From positions 5,952,001-6,016,000 of the forward strand of contig OX579639.1 of the NCBI GenBank assembly GCA_951230915.1: a stretch of 64,000 nt of DNA, written 5' to 3'. The position numbers were made by a program, and so were the translations under genes. Positions 47,901-61,800 of the stretch are shown here, one piece after another. Below the pieces are notes generated by a model. It worked only from the letters and a program-made list of their open reading frames with translations. It had not been told where the DNA came from and ran no database searches. Each line of letters opens with the position of its first letter. Position 1 is the stretch's first letter. The stretch comes from Antitrichia curtipendula (Eukaryota > Streptophyta > Bryopsida > Hypnales > Leucodontaceae).

Positions 47901-48918
47901 TGTCCTCATGACTTAAGATATTTGTTAAACAATGTTTCTTCTCTCTCATTAAATAAATCAACAATCTCTATATTTGAACCAATACTTTATAAGACTATCT
48001 TTGTCACCAAATATATATTTCAACTTGAAAAAAATCCGCCATAAAGAACCAAAATATATTTAATATGCATTTTGAGACCCTTTTCCTATCTTTTCTAACA
48101 AGATGGGCTAGGGATGAATCCATCTATTGTCTCATGTTGTTAATTGTTTTACTTTTCTTTACTTCTTTTGTAACCCCTATGAGGAATTTAAAATATAAAC
48201 ATATGCCACTCCAAATATTTGAACACAGATTCTATAATAGACACAACATACAAAATCAACAATTTTTTTTTAATAGGCATAAAATAAAGTTATGCCTACA
48301 CCCTAAGGAATGAGATCTACAATCAAAATACTAGAAGGTCACCTTAGATTGACCCCCTTTTCCTTGGACTATCCAAAAAGTAAAAAAATGACTCCCCTCT
48401 CAAATAAGGTTAAAGCAAAAATATGACTAGATGTTCTTCAAATATGTTCCATGTCCAAATTTTCCATCAGCTGCCCCCAAAAGGAGATAAAATGACTATT
48501 AAAAAAATGTGACTGCAAAATATGACTCCCCAAAAAATATGACTCAAGCATAAATATAACTGGGTGCTCTTCAAATATGTTCCCTGCCCAAATTTTCCTT
48601 GGACTACTCAAAAACAAAAAAAATCACTACCGAAAAGATATGACTACAAAATATGACTAACACAAAAATATGACTACATAATATGACTAGATGTTCCCTA
48701 AACATGTTCTCTATTGTTCCCTATAAAGTATTTAGCCATTCCCAATGGGCATATACTATACGCCCATGAAGTACAAAGCCAAAATATGACTGGCAGTCAT
48801 ATTTGCAGTCATATTTTTTCCCAAGATGTTGGCCTTCCAAAATATGATTGCGAGTAGTTGCCAATCATCCCTAGTTAAATTTTTGAAGTCATAAAATGTA
48901 GGTTTTGTTGTAGTGACT

Positions 48919-51558
48919 AGACTTTTGAATATGTAGACATTCACATCTAATTGTTAAACAATTAAGGCAATTTGTTGTCATAAAAGTTACTAAAAGGGAA
49001 TCTAAATATTTGGAATGCGCACTATAGCATCTACAATAAATTCTGAATTTCTTCACACTATTCCAAGCTACAAGTACAGATAATTTTATAGCAAACTTAC
49101 CAATATGCCAAAAGGACCTAAAACAATTTGCCTGACTATTGAATCAATTGTAGTCTAATTTGTGGTCTTTAGTATTGGTCTTTTCAGTCAACAATTTTAT
49201 GAGTGCAAGTTCTACTAAAATATTAATCCCAAAATAGTAAAGAGATCATACATATGAGGACACAATGATTTGTCCTATGAATGCATAACACTAATTTATC
49301 AATTTCACACTATCTATATGAAATATATTAAAATTATTACATGCATGTTGAAATATTGGTATGTTGTCGTAAAATGCATTCATTTTATAGTGACACTAAT
49401 TTTGAGCCTTTACTTTTAGCATAAACAAGTGTGATTGTCCAACTTTAGATGATTTATAATTTTGTATAAAAAATAAATAAAAATTGTAAAATCTACATGG
49501 TCATCTTTTTACATTGGAATGGGTCCAAGTATTTAGTCCGTATAATTATTTGTGGATTCTTATGTAAAATACACAATATATTTTTTAGATTAACACCTGT
49601 AGTTCATTGTTTTAATGAACTATAGGAGTTTTAATAGGTAACAAAGAGAAAAATAAAACGTACAATCTTTTTTGAATTTAGTTTTAAAATTTATGTGTGG
49701 ATAAATTATTTTGTTTTTCATTTAAGTACTTTCTTTTACTTATATTTTTTACTAAAAAAAATATGATTTTTTTATTAATTATTTTCATTTTATATTTCTT
49801 GCTTCAATTTCCAACATTATATACTAAAGCTCAAGTTTTATAACATGTGCATTTTTATCCAAAAGTATTCCAAAAATGGAATATCACTTTAGCTTTAGAA
49901 GGGCTAGAAAAATTGTTTTTCAAAGTTTAGTCAACATAATATTGCAATTGATAAAGCAAGTTCAATTAATTAAAAGATCCTATAGTTTGATTCTAATTCA
50001 AAAAATAAAAATTATGAAGATTGTACAATTTGTATCATTGTCTTGAGAAAGAGTAATTTGAAGCTATTGTCATGGACATATACCTTATATCATGTTAGAG
50101 GAGCTCTCAAACATTCATTATACCAAAATTATTTTTCAAAAAAACAATGAGAAATTTAAGTAGTTTCCTAAAAATCTAATTTTAATGAATTATTTTCAAA
50201 AATATATATTTTATATGCAAGAAAATATATCTTTCAATTAAATATTTGGATAAAAAATTATAATGGCAAATTTTTTTGAATTAGAGTAAAAAGCTTTGTG
50301 TAAAATTTACAAAATCCTTCTTTTATACTTTTGAAACTTGACACAATCTATTAAACAATGGCAAAGAATTTATATACATTTCAATAGTATTACTTCAAAA
50401 AGAATCAAACTGTTCACCATATTTGACATATTTGAAATAAAAATTGTACTTCTAAGTTTAAATAATCATGCAATCAAAACATTCAAAGTTTCCAAATTGT
50501 TTCTCATATATTGACTTGTAGTAGACTAGTATAATTTTGCATAGTTAAAATTCAAAAGAATATTTATGCTCAATGCACTAGACAAAGCAAGTTTTGAGTA
50601 ATTTATGCCAAACATATTTTTGGTCCTTTAGGAATTGGATGATCTCCAGAATACACAACTCTTTAATGTATACTAATGGTTTTTTGAATATCTTGGGGTC
50701 CCCTAGTACTGCACTAGTCATCTTACAAAAATTCAAGACAATATCTATTGAAGGTTACAAGATGAAAGAAACCTCTATCTTGCTAACATATTTGTTTTAG
50801 AGTATTATAGCTAAGCATTCTACTACGTTCTTGAGAAATACTATTGAAATATATACTACACAATCTTGGCAATAAATATACTTTACTAGTTGTTCAAGGT
50901 TTTGTAGAAAACAATTTACTTTCAAGAATACATTCAAATGAAAGAAATGAAGCTTAGAATCTTTGGAAGCACCAATTTGGTGTCTTCAAAAGTTAGTTTC
51001 TAAGTGGTATTTCATACACTAATAATGTCAAATGTCAAATTAACATGTTACAAATGGTATTATTGAAAGTTGTTAGAAAGTAATTTGTTTTGTAAAATTG
51101 GATGGAAGTCCATTCCAACCAGTCCAACTTGTCTCCAAACAAAACAAAATAGAGCAACAATCATATTTTAGATTTAGAATTGAAACTTTTTTTAATTGTC
51201 ATGCTAGTTGTCATGTCATATGTTATGTGTTAAAGTAGGAAGGCATACACCTAAACACTTAAGACATACATATATTAGTTCTATTATTAAATTGCCATAA
51301 AGATTTTTGAATCTAAGTATAGACAATTTGAAGAAGAATCTAAATAATCTTATTGCAAATTTTTTGAATAACAAAGAAATTAATTATGATTTTTCAAAGT
51401 CTAACTTAATAGATTTTAAAACCATGCACTAATTTTGGCATATATGTATTGAACATTTTGAATTGAGCATCTACCCAATCAAAGAGAATGAAGCCACAAA
51501 GTGCTATTTTAGGATTGTTTTTCAAGTTGTAAACCAAAGCATTAGTGGTCAAAATATT

Positions 51559-51590
<32 letters not shown>

Positions 51591-52033
51591 AATAATTAAT
51601 AAATATTTTCTGACATAGTAGTGTCCATGCCATCTTAGCTGACTACATGTGCTTTAGATACTTAACCACAACAAAGCTCCCAACTTTGGGAACACGTAGA
51701 GAATTCACAAACCTCTTAAAATTTCATTTTCTTTCTAATGTATCTTCAACATTTTTTAGGGCATATTTTTTGGTAGCCACTCAAAAATGGATAAGTCTAT
51801 CTTAAATAGGATTTCCAAAGCATATTCAAATAAAAAAAGAAATCATTAATGTCTTAGTCTTTACAATTGAATATCTTTTTGCACCAATTGTTTGCTCGTA
51901 AAAATTACATTTATTTTATGTAGAATTTTTCTCTATGAATGTTTTTTATTATTGATTATTGATAGGTTTTTAATAAACTTCTCATTGTCTTATTATCAAA
52001 TAGAGAATTAAAAGTTCTTCAAAAAAATTCAAT
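48919..52033. other. AT-rich intergenic DNA
   Basis: No gene was recognised. It includes an (AT)n run at 51560-51587. A possible degraded TTAA-family end (GGTCCTTTAGGAATT) lies near 50620. Confidence 0.35.
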
Positions 52034-53882
52034 CATTACAACAAATGGAGTGTTTTATGAATTGAAAAATGTCATGGAAATGACTTGCGAATGAATTCTT
52101 TGAAATCAATACCAGTCCTTCAAAGGAGCCACAACATGGAATATGACTGCCAATCATCTTTGAGCCTTGAACTTAATGGGCGTGTAGTATATGCCCTACA
52201 ATAACGCCAAACGGACAAAGTTATTTCAAAGGCATAACATAAAATATATCCGGAGAATGTTTGGAGAATGTTCAATTATATTTTCCAGTCATATTTTTGC
52301 TACATTATATTTCGCAATCATATTTCTATGGTAGTTGTCTTTCTTTTCTTTTTGAGCAATCTACAGAAAATGTAGACATGCCACTGGCTTAAGATTTTGT
52401 AGCCCTACCTACTGATCCTTTAGAATTTTGCAACCCTAGTTGTTGCTTCTTTAGGGTTTTGAAACCTAGCCACTGCTTCTTTTGCCTCTTCTTTCTTATC
52501 TTTTGTTGCCTCCTAGCTCCTACTTCTCATTGCCTCTTATTACCTTTTAGTTCTTGCCTTGTGTTGCCTTTTGATGCCTCTTAACTCTTGCTTTTTGTTG
52601 TCTCTTCTTGCATTTTAGCTCTTATTTCTTGTTGCTTTTTAGCACTTGCTGCCTTTTGCATCTTGTTCTTAACATCTCATTTTTTTAGATATTCAAAGAA
52701 ATAGTTGTTTTGGCTTTTTCATACCTTAAACTTGTACTACATGTTTTGTATTATTGTAAACTTTTGAAATTTGAGCCTTATTATTCATTCATAGAAATTG
52801 ACCTCCTTGATTGTATATACAAGCACCAAAAGCTAAAACTAAGTTGTTGAAGGCTATTTACAATATAATAGAACCAACACCTTCATATTATTGTAAGAAA
52901 TATAGTCTCTACAGGCATATACGTATATACATTTACAAAGTAATTTATTGTAATATATTTTGTATTAGTAACTAATAAATGTCATTGAAGTAAATTACAT
53001 TCCTTCTTCCATGACTATATGAATGTTTTGTATGCATCTCTACAACCATATATATTTGCTTTCCACTTCATGGAATCTTTTGTTGAGTTGCTAAATCATA
53101 TTGATGCATGATTGCAACATGTCATGTCCATTTAGAATGTATGAAAAATGTGACTAAAATTTATGACTAAACCTAGTGTGAACTTTGGTTGCCACAATCA
53201 CATACTGCACACACAAATCCAAGAAATGTGATTCTTAGTCATTTCAAATATCACTTGCTTGATATATTGTTCACAATACATCTTAGCCAAAATATGACCT
53301 ACTGTAGTTACATAATGCTTACAATCTTGCAAAAAACCATGATTTAATGCTTCTAAAAACATGAATACCTTCAATCATAAAAATTACCAGATACATTCTA
53401 GATGTATTGCCGCGTCAATAAAAAATATATATCTAGCAAAACTTTATACTCAAATTCAACTAAAAATATGACTAGACAAAGTCACATGCTACGTTAGCTT
53501 ACAATGATATTTCACTTTTATTGCTATGTTAGCTAATAATGTCATTTATTTTGATCATATTTCACATTAGCTAAAAATAGGACTATACAAAGTTACATGT
53601 CACATCGGGGTTTCCTTTCTTTTACTTGGGTAGGTTAGAGGAAAGTTTTCAAAGGCTAGTCAATACATATGCCATGCTGGCTTCTATCTAAATATGGCCT
53701 ATTATATGCTCCAACCAATGTATTTATGATTATAATTGATGTTTGAAACGACTAGTCAAAAACAACTAAACCTACTTAATTCACATGTCATTTACAGTGA
53801 TTCCTATATGAATCATATTTTGGAATTTTGTGACCCATTATAGTCATATATTACAGTCACAAATGCTCATTTTATTATAGTA
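52034..53882. mobile_element. CACTA-type element, short deletion derivative
   Basis: The left end is CATTACAACAAATGGAG and the right end is TTTTATTATAGTA. Both ends carry AATATGACT motifs, and the middle (52460-52670) holds GTTGCCTCTTAGCTCTTGC-type repeats. It matches the two ends of the 5.9-kb copy with most of the middle absent. The flanking three bases do not match (AAT and GAG), so the duplication has decayed or the edges are off. Confidence 0.6.
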
Positions 53883-56141
53883 GAGTGCTAAAGCATCTCA
53901 CTAAGCAATAATTCAAAAAGCTATGAAGTACCATGACAAAAAAAGATTCATTACAACATATTCTTTGAACAAAACCTTTACTCACATTTTGTAAAACTTC
54001 AACTTTAGGAATTTTTTGTACTATCTTTTATAATCTTGCAATTGGTACACACATTTCAAAGAATTCTATAAAAGTGTCCAACATGGAGAAAATTGAAATC
54101 AACACAAAATAAAATTGTCTTCCATTAGAGTTGGTTCGGACTAAAGGAATGCCATCTAAAGAGCTTGAATTGGATATCTTGGTTTCCATTTAAATTTGTA
54201 CCTTGATTGTAAAGGACATAATATCATTAGATGATTCTTGAGGCCTTAGACCGTGAGCTCCCAGACTATGGGGAATGTAGGAACAACGCCAAATCAATAG
54301 TCTAACGTGGTTGAGAGATTGCCATGTCAAATATTCATATTTAATTATTTTTAGTTTTTAATAATAATTATTATTATTATTATTGTTATATAAATATATA
54401 TTTTTTAATTTAATATATTTTTTATTTTTAATACTTTGCCAACACTACAGTGGTTTACAAATGTGGAAACAACCTCAAAACAATCTTTCAGAGGCCTCAA
54501 ATCTTCCCTAATGTTTTCCTATTCCCACCCGCTACTAGTCTATACTCTCAATCATTGGTTTGAAGTGATGGGTGACCAAAGAAAGAAAACATTGAAAGTG
54601 CAAGAGGCTCTTAAACTATTGAATTGTACTACAAGAAAAGACTCCCATAGACTTTTGTAAGCTCAATATAATAATGCACAAATTATTGACAATATGCTTT
54701 CATTAGGGAGAAGTGACTTCTTTAGAGCAAATAAACAATTTCTTATTACCATGAGTCTCTATCATAAGTCTAAATCTAACCATTAGGAGCCTATGGTAGC
54801 TTGAGTTGGTACGCTTTATTATAATTTCTACAATCTCCTACATTGTCTTGTGAGGAGTTTTTTTGGAACTATGTAGAAATTTATAAACTAATTTTCATGA
54901 ACATTTTGATGGTTTCATTGTCCGAATTAGATCACCAAAGGAAGATTTTGTTTTTTAACTATACAACTAAAGCAATGTGATTTTTTTTAAACAACTTGTT
55001 GATCTTGTGGTGACAATTAAACTTGCTCAAGCATGGTTCATTAACATGTACAATTCAAAAAACTCTGATATGAGTATGTACATATGGTAATTTTTGTTTC
55101 TAGCATCTAAAGCACATGCATACTAGAAATAGTTCTAGGAGTACCTGGTCATGATTAAATAATGTGTTAACATTTCAAATTTGCAAGGATTGTCAATTTG
55201 TTGTATATGCGTGACAAATATTCACCCTTTAAATAACATTTGTCACATTGCTCCCTCTGTCCTATTCTTGCCTACACTACGTGACAATTTTATACATGAA
55301 ACCACCACTTCACATGCCTTTTCTGATTCCAGAAGTACACTTTGGTTATGACAATTATTTTCATAGTGATACCCAAATTGGAGGGCACTTCTTGAGTCCA
55401 AAAAATCCTCTAAAGTTCTGTTGCTCTTTACCACTCTCTATGCATTGTTGATCAATGAAAAATTCTTAAGCATTTTCACCTCAAAATGGTAAAAATCAAA
55501 ATCAAAAGACAATTAAACGCTTCTTGAAATTTCTTGCTTCTAAAAACTTATCACTAAAGAAAAAGCTCAAGAAAAAATTCATTCAAAACTATTCTCAAAA
55601 TACAATCTTTTTTCACATATCATGTGGAACTTCACTATTTTATTTGAATCTAGAATTTTTTTTTCCTTTATCAATTATTATTATATGATCAAGGCACATT
55701 TAAAATAATTGAATATGTAATCAATACAAGAAAAAGATATTTTATGATGTCATGTAATAAAAAATATTTTTTATAATATATTTTATATATTTATTTTAAA
55801 CTGCACCAATTGAACATACTTTAGGATTTTATTTTTATTTTACAATTATGATTCTAAGACAAAGACACAATTTCAACAATTCCCAACAAATGGTTGGCAC
55901 CCATCAAGACAATTATTTTTTCACATTTTCTTCTACACTTTTTAGTGTGATTATTGTAGCCTACATTGAAATTTATGTCATATAATGTCATCTAATTTTA
56001 GTAGAACTTTTTGCTTGTAGAATTATTACAAGTATTTTATATCTTAGTGCAACAAATACATATTGTATGTGAAGGTCAAGTCCAATACCGTAGTTTCAAG
56101 CAAATAGTTTGAAAAGACCTCAACCATTTTGACACTTGAAA
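53883..56141. other. AT-rich DNA with an unrecognised coding-like remnant
   Basis: A frame at 54436-54660 (FTNVETTSKQSFRGLKSSL ... VQEALKLLNCTTRKDS) and the text after it, with stops, read like a decayed protein, but I cannot place it in a family. A short TTA/ATT microsatellite precedes it at 54358-54386. Nothing else was recognised. Confidence 0.3.
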
Positions 56142-56812
56142 TTAATCCCTAAAGGACTATTAGTCTATTTTGAGCTTTCAAATATTTTTCTTGTATAAAA
56201 TTCTAAATTAAAAAATAAAAATACAATTAAAAATTTTAATTTGGAAATGTTTATCATATTACTATATTTCTAGCATACTAATTTGTATCTAGTTTAACAA
56301 TGTTCTCAAATTATGTGGTTACATGCTTTTTGGGAGGATAATCTAACTAGTTCAAAAACATTTTAGTTTGATTATTTCCTTTAATTTAAAATTAAGTTCA
56401 TAAAGTCTTTGAAGTATATTGCGTTGAAATTTTAAAATGGCACACATCACTTATTGTAAGAGATTTTGTCTTGAAACTTTGAAAGAAAACAATTTCACAT
56501 GATTTTGTACATGCATTGTTCATCCTCCAAAATAATTCTAGCAAATGTATATGTCCTACAAATTGTGCAGCCTAATGTCTTGCTTTAAAATTTAATTGAA
56601 AATCCATGAAGAAAATTCAATAAATTAAAGATTTTTTTCTTAACACATGATTGCTTGTGTTGAGAACAAAAAGACTAAATTGGACATAACTTTGTAACCA
56701 TTTATCCCAATTCTACGAAATATGACTTGCATGCAAGACAATTGATCTATACATAGGGATACACTAATTGTTTTATCAAAATTGATTAAAATCCAAAAAA
56801 TGCCCTTTAGTC
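56142..56812. mobile_element. Possible TTAA-family element, diverged
   Basis: The left end TTAATCCCTAAAGGAC is good. A possible right end, AATGCCCTTTAGTC, lies near 56799. The interior similarity is weak, so this is a tentative call. Confidence 0.35.
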
Positions 56813-57189
56813 TTTTCAAGTGCTAGAAGAAAATGTGTTCGTCACAACCAACTAAAATGCAACTAAGTGTCCTATATAACTATCCTGCAATTGTAGCCTT
56901 CTCTATTTGCATTTAATTCTTACGTCATTGTTTGCATCATTGCTTTACATCAATTGTACAATATTTTAGATACAAAGTAGTTGTAGAATGAAGTGGATAC
57001 ATTGTTTTAGTTGCAATGGAGTTGTAGAATGAAGTGTAGGATTATGAAAGCTATAACGGAGTTCAAATTTAGAATGAATGTGAGTTATTCTCCATCCAAT
57101 ATTCACCACAGTTGTCGATGTGGACTACTCCACATTGTATGATATCCTATGTGTTGATTTGCAATCGCAAAAAACAACTAGAAAATGAC

Positions 57190-57740
57190 TAGGAAACAAC
57201 TGCAACTAAAAAATAACAGTAGTTGTTTTGTAGTCATTTCTTAGTTGTTTAGTAGTCGTTTCCTAATTGTTTTCAAATCATTTTCCAATTGTCTTATATC
57301 AATTGTCTTATATCAGTTGTTCCATACCAATTGTCAAGAATAACATCAAGTTAGACATATAAGATTTGTTAGTAGTTGTATCTTTATATAATGAATTTTG
57401 TTAATAGAATTCTAAGATTTTTATAGCTTGTAGATTTTTACATTTAGTAAATTTCTACAATTTGTAGAATTTTACATTTTGTAGATTTCAAAATCTACAA
57501 ATGCTACAAATTGCAAATGTGCCACAAATAAGTTGCAAATGAGTTATAGACAAGTTGTAATAAAGTCACTGACAAGTTGCAAACAAGTGACAAGTTGCAA
57601 ACAAATCACAGATGAATGGCAAATGAGTCACAAATAAGTCACAATGAAGTTACAAATGAATTGCAAACAAATCATGCATTAGTCACAAATGAGTCATACA
57701 TTAGTCGTAAATGAATTGTCAATAAATTGTACATTACTCA
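57190..57740. repeat. Degenerate short tandem repeats (AGTTGTTTTGTAGTC; AAATGAGTCACAAATGAGTT)
   Basis: First part (57200-57330): AGTTGTTTNGTAGTCNTTTC units. Second part (57500-57740): 13-15-bp units of the type CACAAATGAGTTG with drift. No coding potential. Confidence 0.7.
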
Positions 57741-58780
57741 CTAATTGAGTGACCGACCTCATGTGGCAACAAATATCACATAAATAATAGTCATAAAATG
57801 CATGGATGAAGTTCCAAGTAAGTTGCTAAATGAGAAAAAATCCCGTTTTGCCTTGCAACTACAATACAACTAAAAAACTTGTCCACAACAACTAGGGGCC
57901 TCTAGATTCTCACCACTCGCAAATGTCTGATGCAACCTAAAAACCAATTGCTCTTTATAGTTGCAAAACCCTTCAATTTCTTCTAGTGTTTAGAGGTATT
58001 CTATGATTTAGAATTGTTTCAATTTATTTGATGCTCATTTTTATGGGCTGAACAACCTTTATGCAAAGTTTGACATTCTTCAAAGATTCTACAACTTCTT
58101 TCATTTCTCTGTAATTCATAATTCTTCATGTTCATGAATTTTATATTTTTGTGTGTAATACTTTTCATTTGTGTATCTAAGATTTTTTCAAAATTTTGGG
58201 CATTTTTCATTTTTAATGAATGATGTGCAAAAAAGACCCATATATTGGATACTTGTATATGAAAGGAAAAAAACTCAATAATACTCCCTTAGTTCCAAAA
58301 TGATTTTCTTGTTGGACAAATGTTTGGGATTAAGGTTGAGAACAATGATCTTTCAATCCATTTCTAAGTATTTCTAAAAGAGGCTATCCATTTATTGAAT
58401 CTTCAAGAACAAAAATGATCATTTATAAACAATTGAAGATCATTTGGGAACAAAAGGAATACTTGAGATAGACCTTCTTGTAGACCCTTTGGTCATTTTA
58501 CACAGTCACAATAAAAACAATTTTGGATCAAAGCAAATCACATTTTTTTTTGTAGATTCTAAAAAAGATAGTACTCTTGTCCTTTTGAATTTCCTCCTCA
58601 ATTCTGAAGATAATCCAAAAGTGTCAATAGTTTGGAATAATGAATTATAAACCTTTTGCTACGTGTATAGGTAATGTCCACTAAATTCATAAAATGCCAA
58701 CTTTTCAATCCTCTAATTCCTATTTCCACCCATGTTACAACAAACCTAGTTCCAGAGAGTCCACAATGGATGTAGTTACC
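57741..58780. other. AT-rich intergenic DNA
   Basis: No supported gene or element. Short open frames here match AT-rich chance expectation. Confidence 0.3.
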
Positions 58781-59128
58781 TTAATCCCTAAATGACAAAG
58801 GCTAAATTGATTGGAGTTATGAATGTTATGCTTTTTAACCTCAATTTTTTGGTGATCAATATTTTAGATTTGACATGTGAAGAGGATTGAAAGGTTTCAA
58901 ATCACTTTTGCAGTCTTTAACACCCTCATGATCAAACATCATAATCTTTCAATTCATAAGTCCTATTGTTGAGTTTTCTTTTCCCATGTGATCTCTAGTA
59001 ACATGTCCAGTTTGAATTACTGCAGTTTAACTAAAAAAGAATGATGAAACTTATCAAAATTTTAGGATTTCGTTCAAATTATAACAAATTCCAAGAGCTC
59101 AGAAAACGCCCGGGGCATTCAGGAACAA
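58781..59128. mobile_element. TTAA-family MITE near the PRMT5 gene
   Basis: The left end is TTAATCCCTAAATGAC. The right part, CAAATTCCAAGAGCTCAGAA followed by GGGGCATTCAGG, matches the inverted left part of the element at 14110. The terminal TTAA on the right is lost. Confidence 0.6.
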
Positions 59129-59832
59129 CCTTGAGATCAGCCATACTGCCACAGATTTGAAGCTTCGGTGAAGGCATCTTTAAGACTTCGCGTCATGAAG
59201 GACTGGCTTAGCAGTATCAGTGGTCGGTAATCTCCAGCAGAAGAAAGATTACCATGTTAATTAGGTCAGGCTAGGCGTGAGCGGCGAGATCACTAAGGAA
59301 ACACATGAGGACCACCGCTCTTTGGACGTCTGCACGAATAAGGATCGCAAAAGGCCTGTCAATCTCTGCTCTACAATTTGCAGGCTTGATACCTAAGTGG
59401 GCACGATGCATTTCTTCATTCCTCAAATATTAGCCCCGTCGTTTTGGAACGCCAGTTCTGATACTCGTAATCTGCCGAAATTATAAACAATAACTCGCTA
59501 AAATCATCGACCCTTCCGCTGTGTTCATAAGCACAAAACTCAAGTTCCAGAATGATCTTGCTAACATACAGACACTAGAACTGCGGTGAAACCCATTGGT
59601 TTTGGGTCACATCAGGATCAAGATTCGAAACTCAAGGCCTAGAAAAGGTCAAGAACAGAAAACATGGACACCACAACTGCTAAAATCTCTAACCGGCTTA
59701 CAAGCTGTGATCATTCAAGCAGTTGCATCAAGGAGGAGGTCTCCAACTAGTCAGATCTACTCTAAAACCAGTTTCTGTATAAATAAAAGAAGCAGAAAAC
59801 ATGATAAAAAGAAGATAAGATTTTCAAATGCC
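59129..59832 (-). other. 3' flank of the PRMT5 gene
   Basis: GC-richer island directly downstream of the PRMT5 stop. It presumably includes the 3' untranslated region. No poly(T) run (a poly(A) tail on the minus strand) and no other recognisable gene is visible. Confidence 0.35.
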
Positions 59833-61800
59833 TTACAAGCCCACCCAATATGAGCGACCATTAGGATTGTGCACAGGTGAAACATCGGGTGAAGCCACGG
59901 ACCATTCATACCAGACTTTACTGGGTCCTGCACAACGCCAAAAATGTAGTTCTAAAGCTGACCCTGCAGGAACATAAACAGGTTTTCGAAGAGGGAAGAA
60001 GATAGCAAACCAACTAAACATGTTGGGAGTGGCGGTAGACGGCTCAATTCCAAGGTGAACATCTTTATACAGCACGGCGTCAAAATAGCCTCCAAAACCA
60101 TGCACCAGAGCACTGCCTGTATCTTCCGGGAGCTCAAACAACAGCTTCTTGTACCGCCGGTTGTCCACCTTGCCGCCAGTAAACTTGGGATGCTCGAAAG
60201 TGAAAACCTCCTGCGGTGGCGCCAACCTCGACACGCTGTGCAGCTTCACCACATACGCCGTCTCAAAGTGAGCCAAATCATTATACGACTTCACATCGTT
60301 GAAAAGCTTGGAAGCCGTAATGGGGCCGATGTAGCTCGTGTAAGAGGAAGGTATTGAAATACCATCTTGCTTCAGAAACCTCTGAGCCCCATCCAAACAC
60401 TCAGGGGAGAGCTCATTATCTCCAAAAGACCCCAAAAGCTCACTCACAAGAATATCAGCCTGCTCCGGAGCATCCCATTCCCGCATATCACATGACACCA
60501 CAGTGACTAAACTCTCCCACCCTTCCAGCTTGATCAAGCTATGCAGAGTCACCACCGCATTGGGGTTCTTCTCAACTGCGTACACTCGCAACCGACGCCC
60601 AGCTTGCTCACCAGCTTGCAACGAAGCTCGCACTAATGGTCCCCGTCCAGCTCCAACAACCATCAACACAACCTCCGTTTCAGCATCACGGTCCATTAGC
60701 GCAGCATAAACTGCCTTCTGATATTGACTATACTTGGTCGAGTCTTTTTCAAAAGTCTCGTACGTTTGAGCTTCCAAATTATCCATGAGAGGCTGCAGCG
60801 GCGCTTGCAGGAAATCACGATAACCAATTTCGAATCGTTCCTGCTCGGTAGGGGGATCCATGCGGCGGTAGAGATAAGCAATATACTCCAGGTAAGGACG
60901 CAACGGGTGTTTCAGAGAGACGCCTTCATCTCCATTGGCACTGTTTTCGCTGCTCGCAGGATCTGCACCCGGCTCCACCAGGTGCATCGATTCTCCAGAA
61001 ACGATGACTTGCACATTATGGTTAAACAAAGAAGTGATGAAATTTTGATGCCTCTTGGAAAGACAAGGGTAGCCTCGTTTGTTGGTAAGAAATGCGCTCG
61101 TGTGGATAATAGCAGCTCGCAGCGGCTCTCCGGTCCATCGCTTTAACGAGCCCGGGGAAGGCAAGGAGCCCGTGATATCTAAAGCGACTGAAAGCTGGCT
61201 ATGGTGCTCACACAATGATCGAAACATGTTCCACCATTCCCAGGAGTCATTCAGTGGCTTACCGGACACGGGATCGCGCTTCAAAAACACGGCATCCTCG
61301 TCTGAAGTTCCTTCCGCAGCTTGAAGTTCCGGGGCGATGAGCGGGATGCGAAGCCAGAGCTGTAAGTTGCTAAGCCCTTGTAACATTTGATTCACGCAGC
61401 GGGCGTAATTGGCGCATTCCAGAGGACGGGGACTCGGCAGCAAACACGCTTGCAGGGAGAGATGAGTTGCCCAGCTGAGCTCCTGCTTGAGAGTGAGCTC
61501 CGCGTCAAGGCGAGCAATGTCATCAGGCGAGTCGAGGTCGATCCAGGCGCTCATCTTCCCCACCACGTGAGAGCTCCATTGCGAAGGGCTGAGCACCAAA
61601 TCGGACCCTGCAAACGGCGGAGGCAAGCTGGCATTGCCCTTGCTGGGGCGATACTCGGGATCCGTCAGGGGCGCTACGATGAAGTCAAATTGTCCGCCCA
61701 AGGCGAACGCGAGCGCGTTCTGAATGTCATCGCTGAACCCGACCTCCGCTCCACAGTAGCGCGCCTCGCTGCTGTCGCCTGCCCTCTGCGCCAGCGGCAT
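59833..61800 (-). CDS. PRMT5: Protein arginine N-methyltransferase 5 (type II), intronless coding region
   Basis: 655 residues from the ATG at 61800. An upstream in-frame TTG was not used because plant homologues begin MPL as here. Type II enzyme: adds symmetric dimethyl groups to arginines of histones (H4R3, H3R8) and spliceosomal Sm proteins, in cytoplasm and nucleus. The N-terminal TIM-barrel-like part is about 1-290. The SAM-binding Rossmann core has VVGAGRG (381-387) and E410. The active-site pair is in [15 protein letters not shown] (E454 and E463). The Phe that sets symmetric product (F350) lies in [19 protein letters not shown]-terminal beta-barrel ends SYWVGL, as in plant PRMT5. All catalytic residues are present and length is normal. 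The whole frame is one exon, unlike the intron-rich flowering-plant gene as I recall it. Confidence 0.97.
   Translation of the reverse strand: MPLAQRAGDSSEARYCGAEVGFSDDIQNALAFALGGQFDFIVAPLTDPEYRPSKGNASLPPPFAGSDLVLSPSQWSSHVVGKMSAWIDLDSPDDIARLDAELTLKQELSWATHLSLQACLLPSPRPLECANYARCVNQMLQGLSNLQLWLRIPLIAPELQAAEGTSDEDAVFLKRDPVSGKPLNDSWEWWNMFRSLCEHHSQLSVALDITGSLPSPGSLKRWTGEPLRAAIIHTSAFLTNKRGYPCLSKRHQNFITSLFNHNVQVIVSGESMHLVEPGADPASSENSANGDEGVSLKHPLRPYLEYIAYLYRRMDPPTEQERFEIGYRDFLQAPLQPLMDNLEAQTYETFEKDSTKYSQYQKAVYAALMDRDAETEVVLMVVGAGRGPLVRASLQAGEQAGRRLRVYAVEKNPNAVVTLHSLIKLEGWESLVTVVSCDMREWDAPEQADILVSELLGSFGDNELSPECLDGAQRFLKQDGISIPSSYTSYIGPITASKLFNDVKSYNDLAHFETAYVVKLHSVSRLAPPQEVFTFEHPKFTGGKVDNRRYKKLLFELPEDTGSALVHGFGGYFDAVLYKDVHLGIEPSTATPNMFSWFAIFFPLRKPVYVPAGSALELHFWRCAGPSKVWYEWSVASPDVSPVHNPNGRSYWVGL

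Larger units (their letters stand above)
43007..48915. mobile_element. CACTA-type transposon, non-autonomous, 5.9 kb
   Basis: The left end is CACTATAATAAAATGG at 43007. The right end, read inward, is CACTACAACAAAACC from 48915. Both are flanked by ACT (43004-43006 and 48916-48918), the 3-bp duplication expected for CACTA elements. Sub-terminal AATATGACT/AGTCATATT motifs fill 43030-43870 and 48400-48880, a hallmark of the superfamily. The interior has minisatellites and GGCGGCTAGGGTTTCAAAAC repeats, but no transposase or other protein is visible. Partial relatives lie at 22255, 33351 and 52034. Confidence 0.8.

Noticed and set aside
54436..54660. 74-codon open frame as a live gene
   Set aside because: It is short, followed by stops in all continuing text, and lies in AT-rich repeat DNA; kept only as an unrecognised remnant.
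59770..59832. Possible poly(A) remnant behind the PRMT5 frame
   Set aside because: No T-run on the plus strand follows the stop, so direct evidence for a recent retro-copy is missing.
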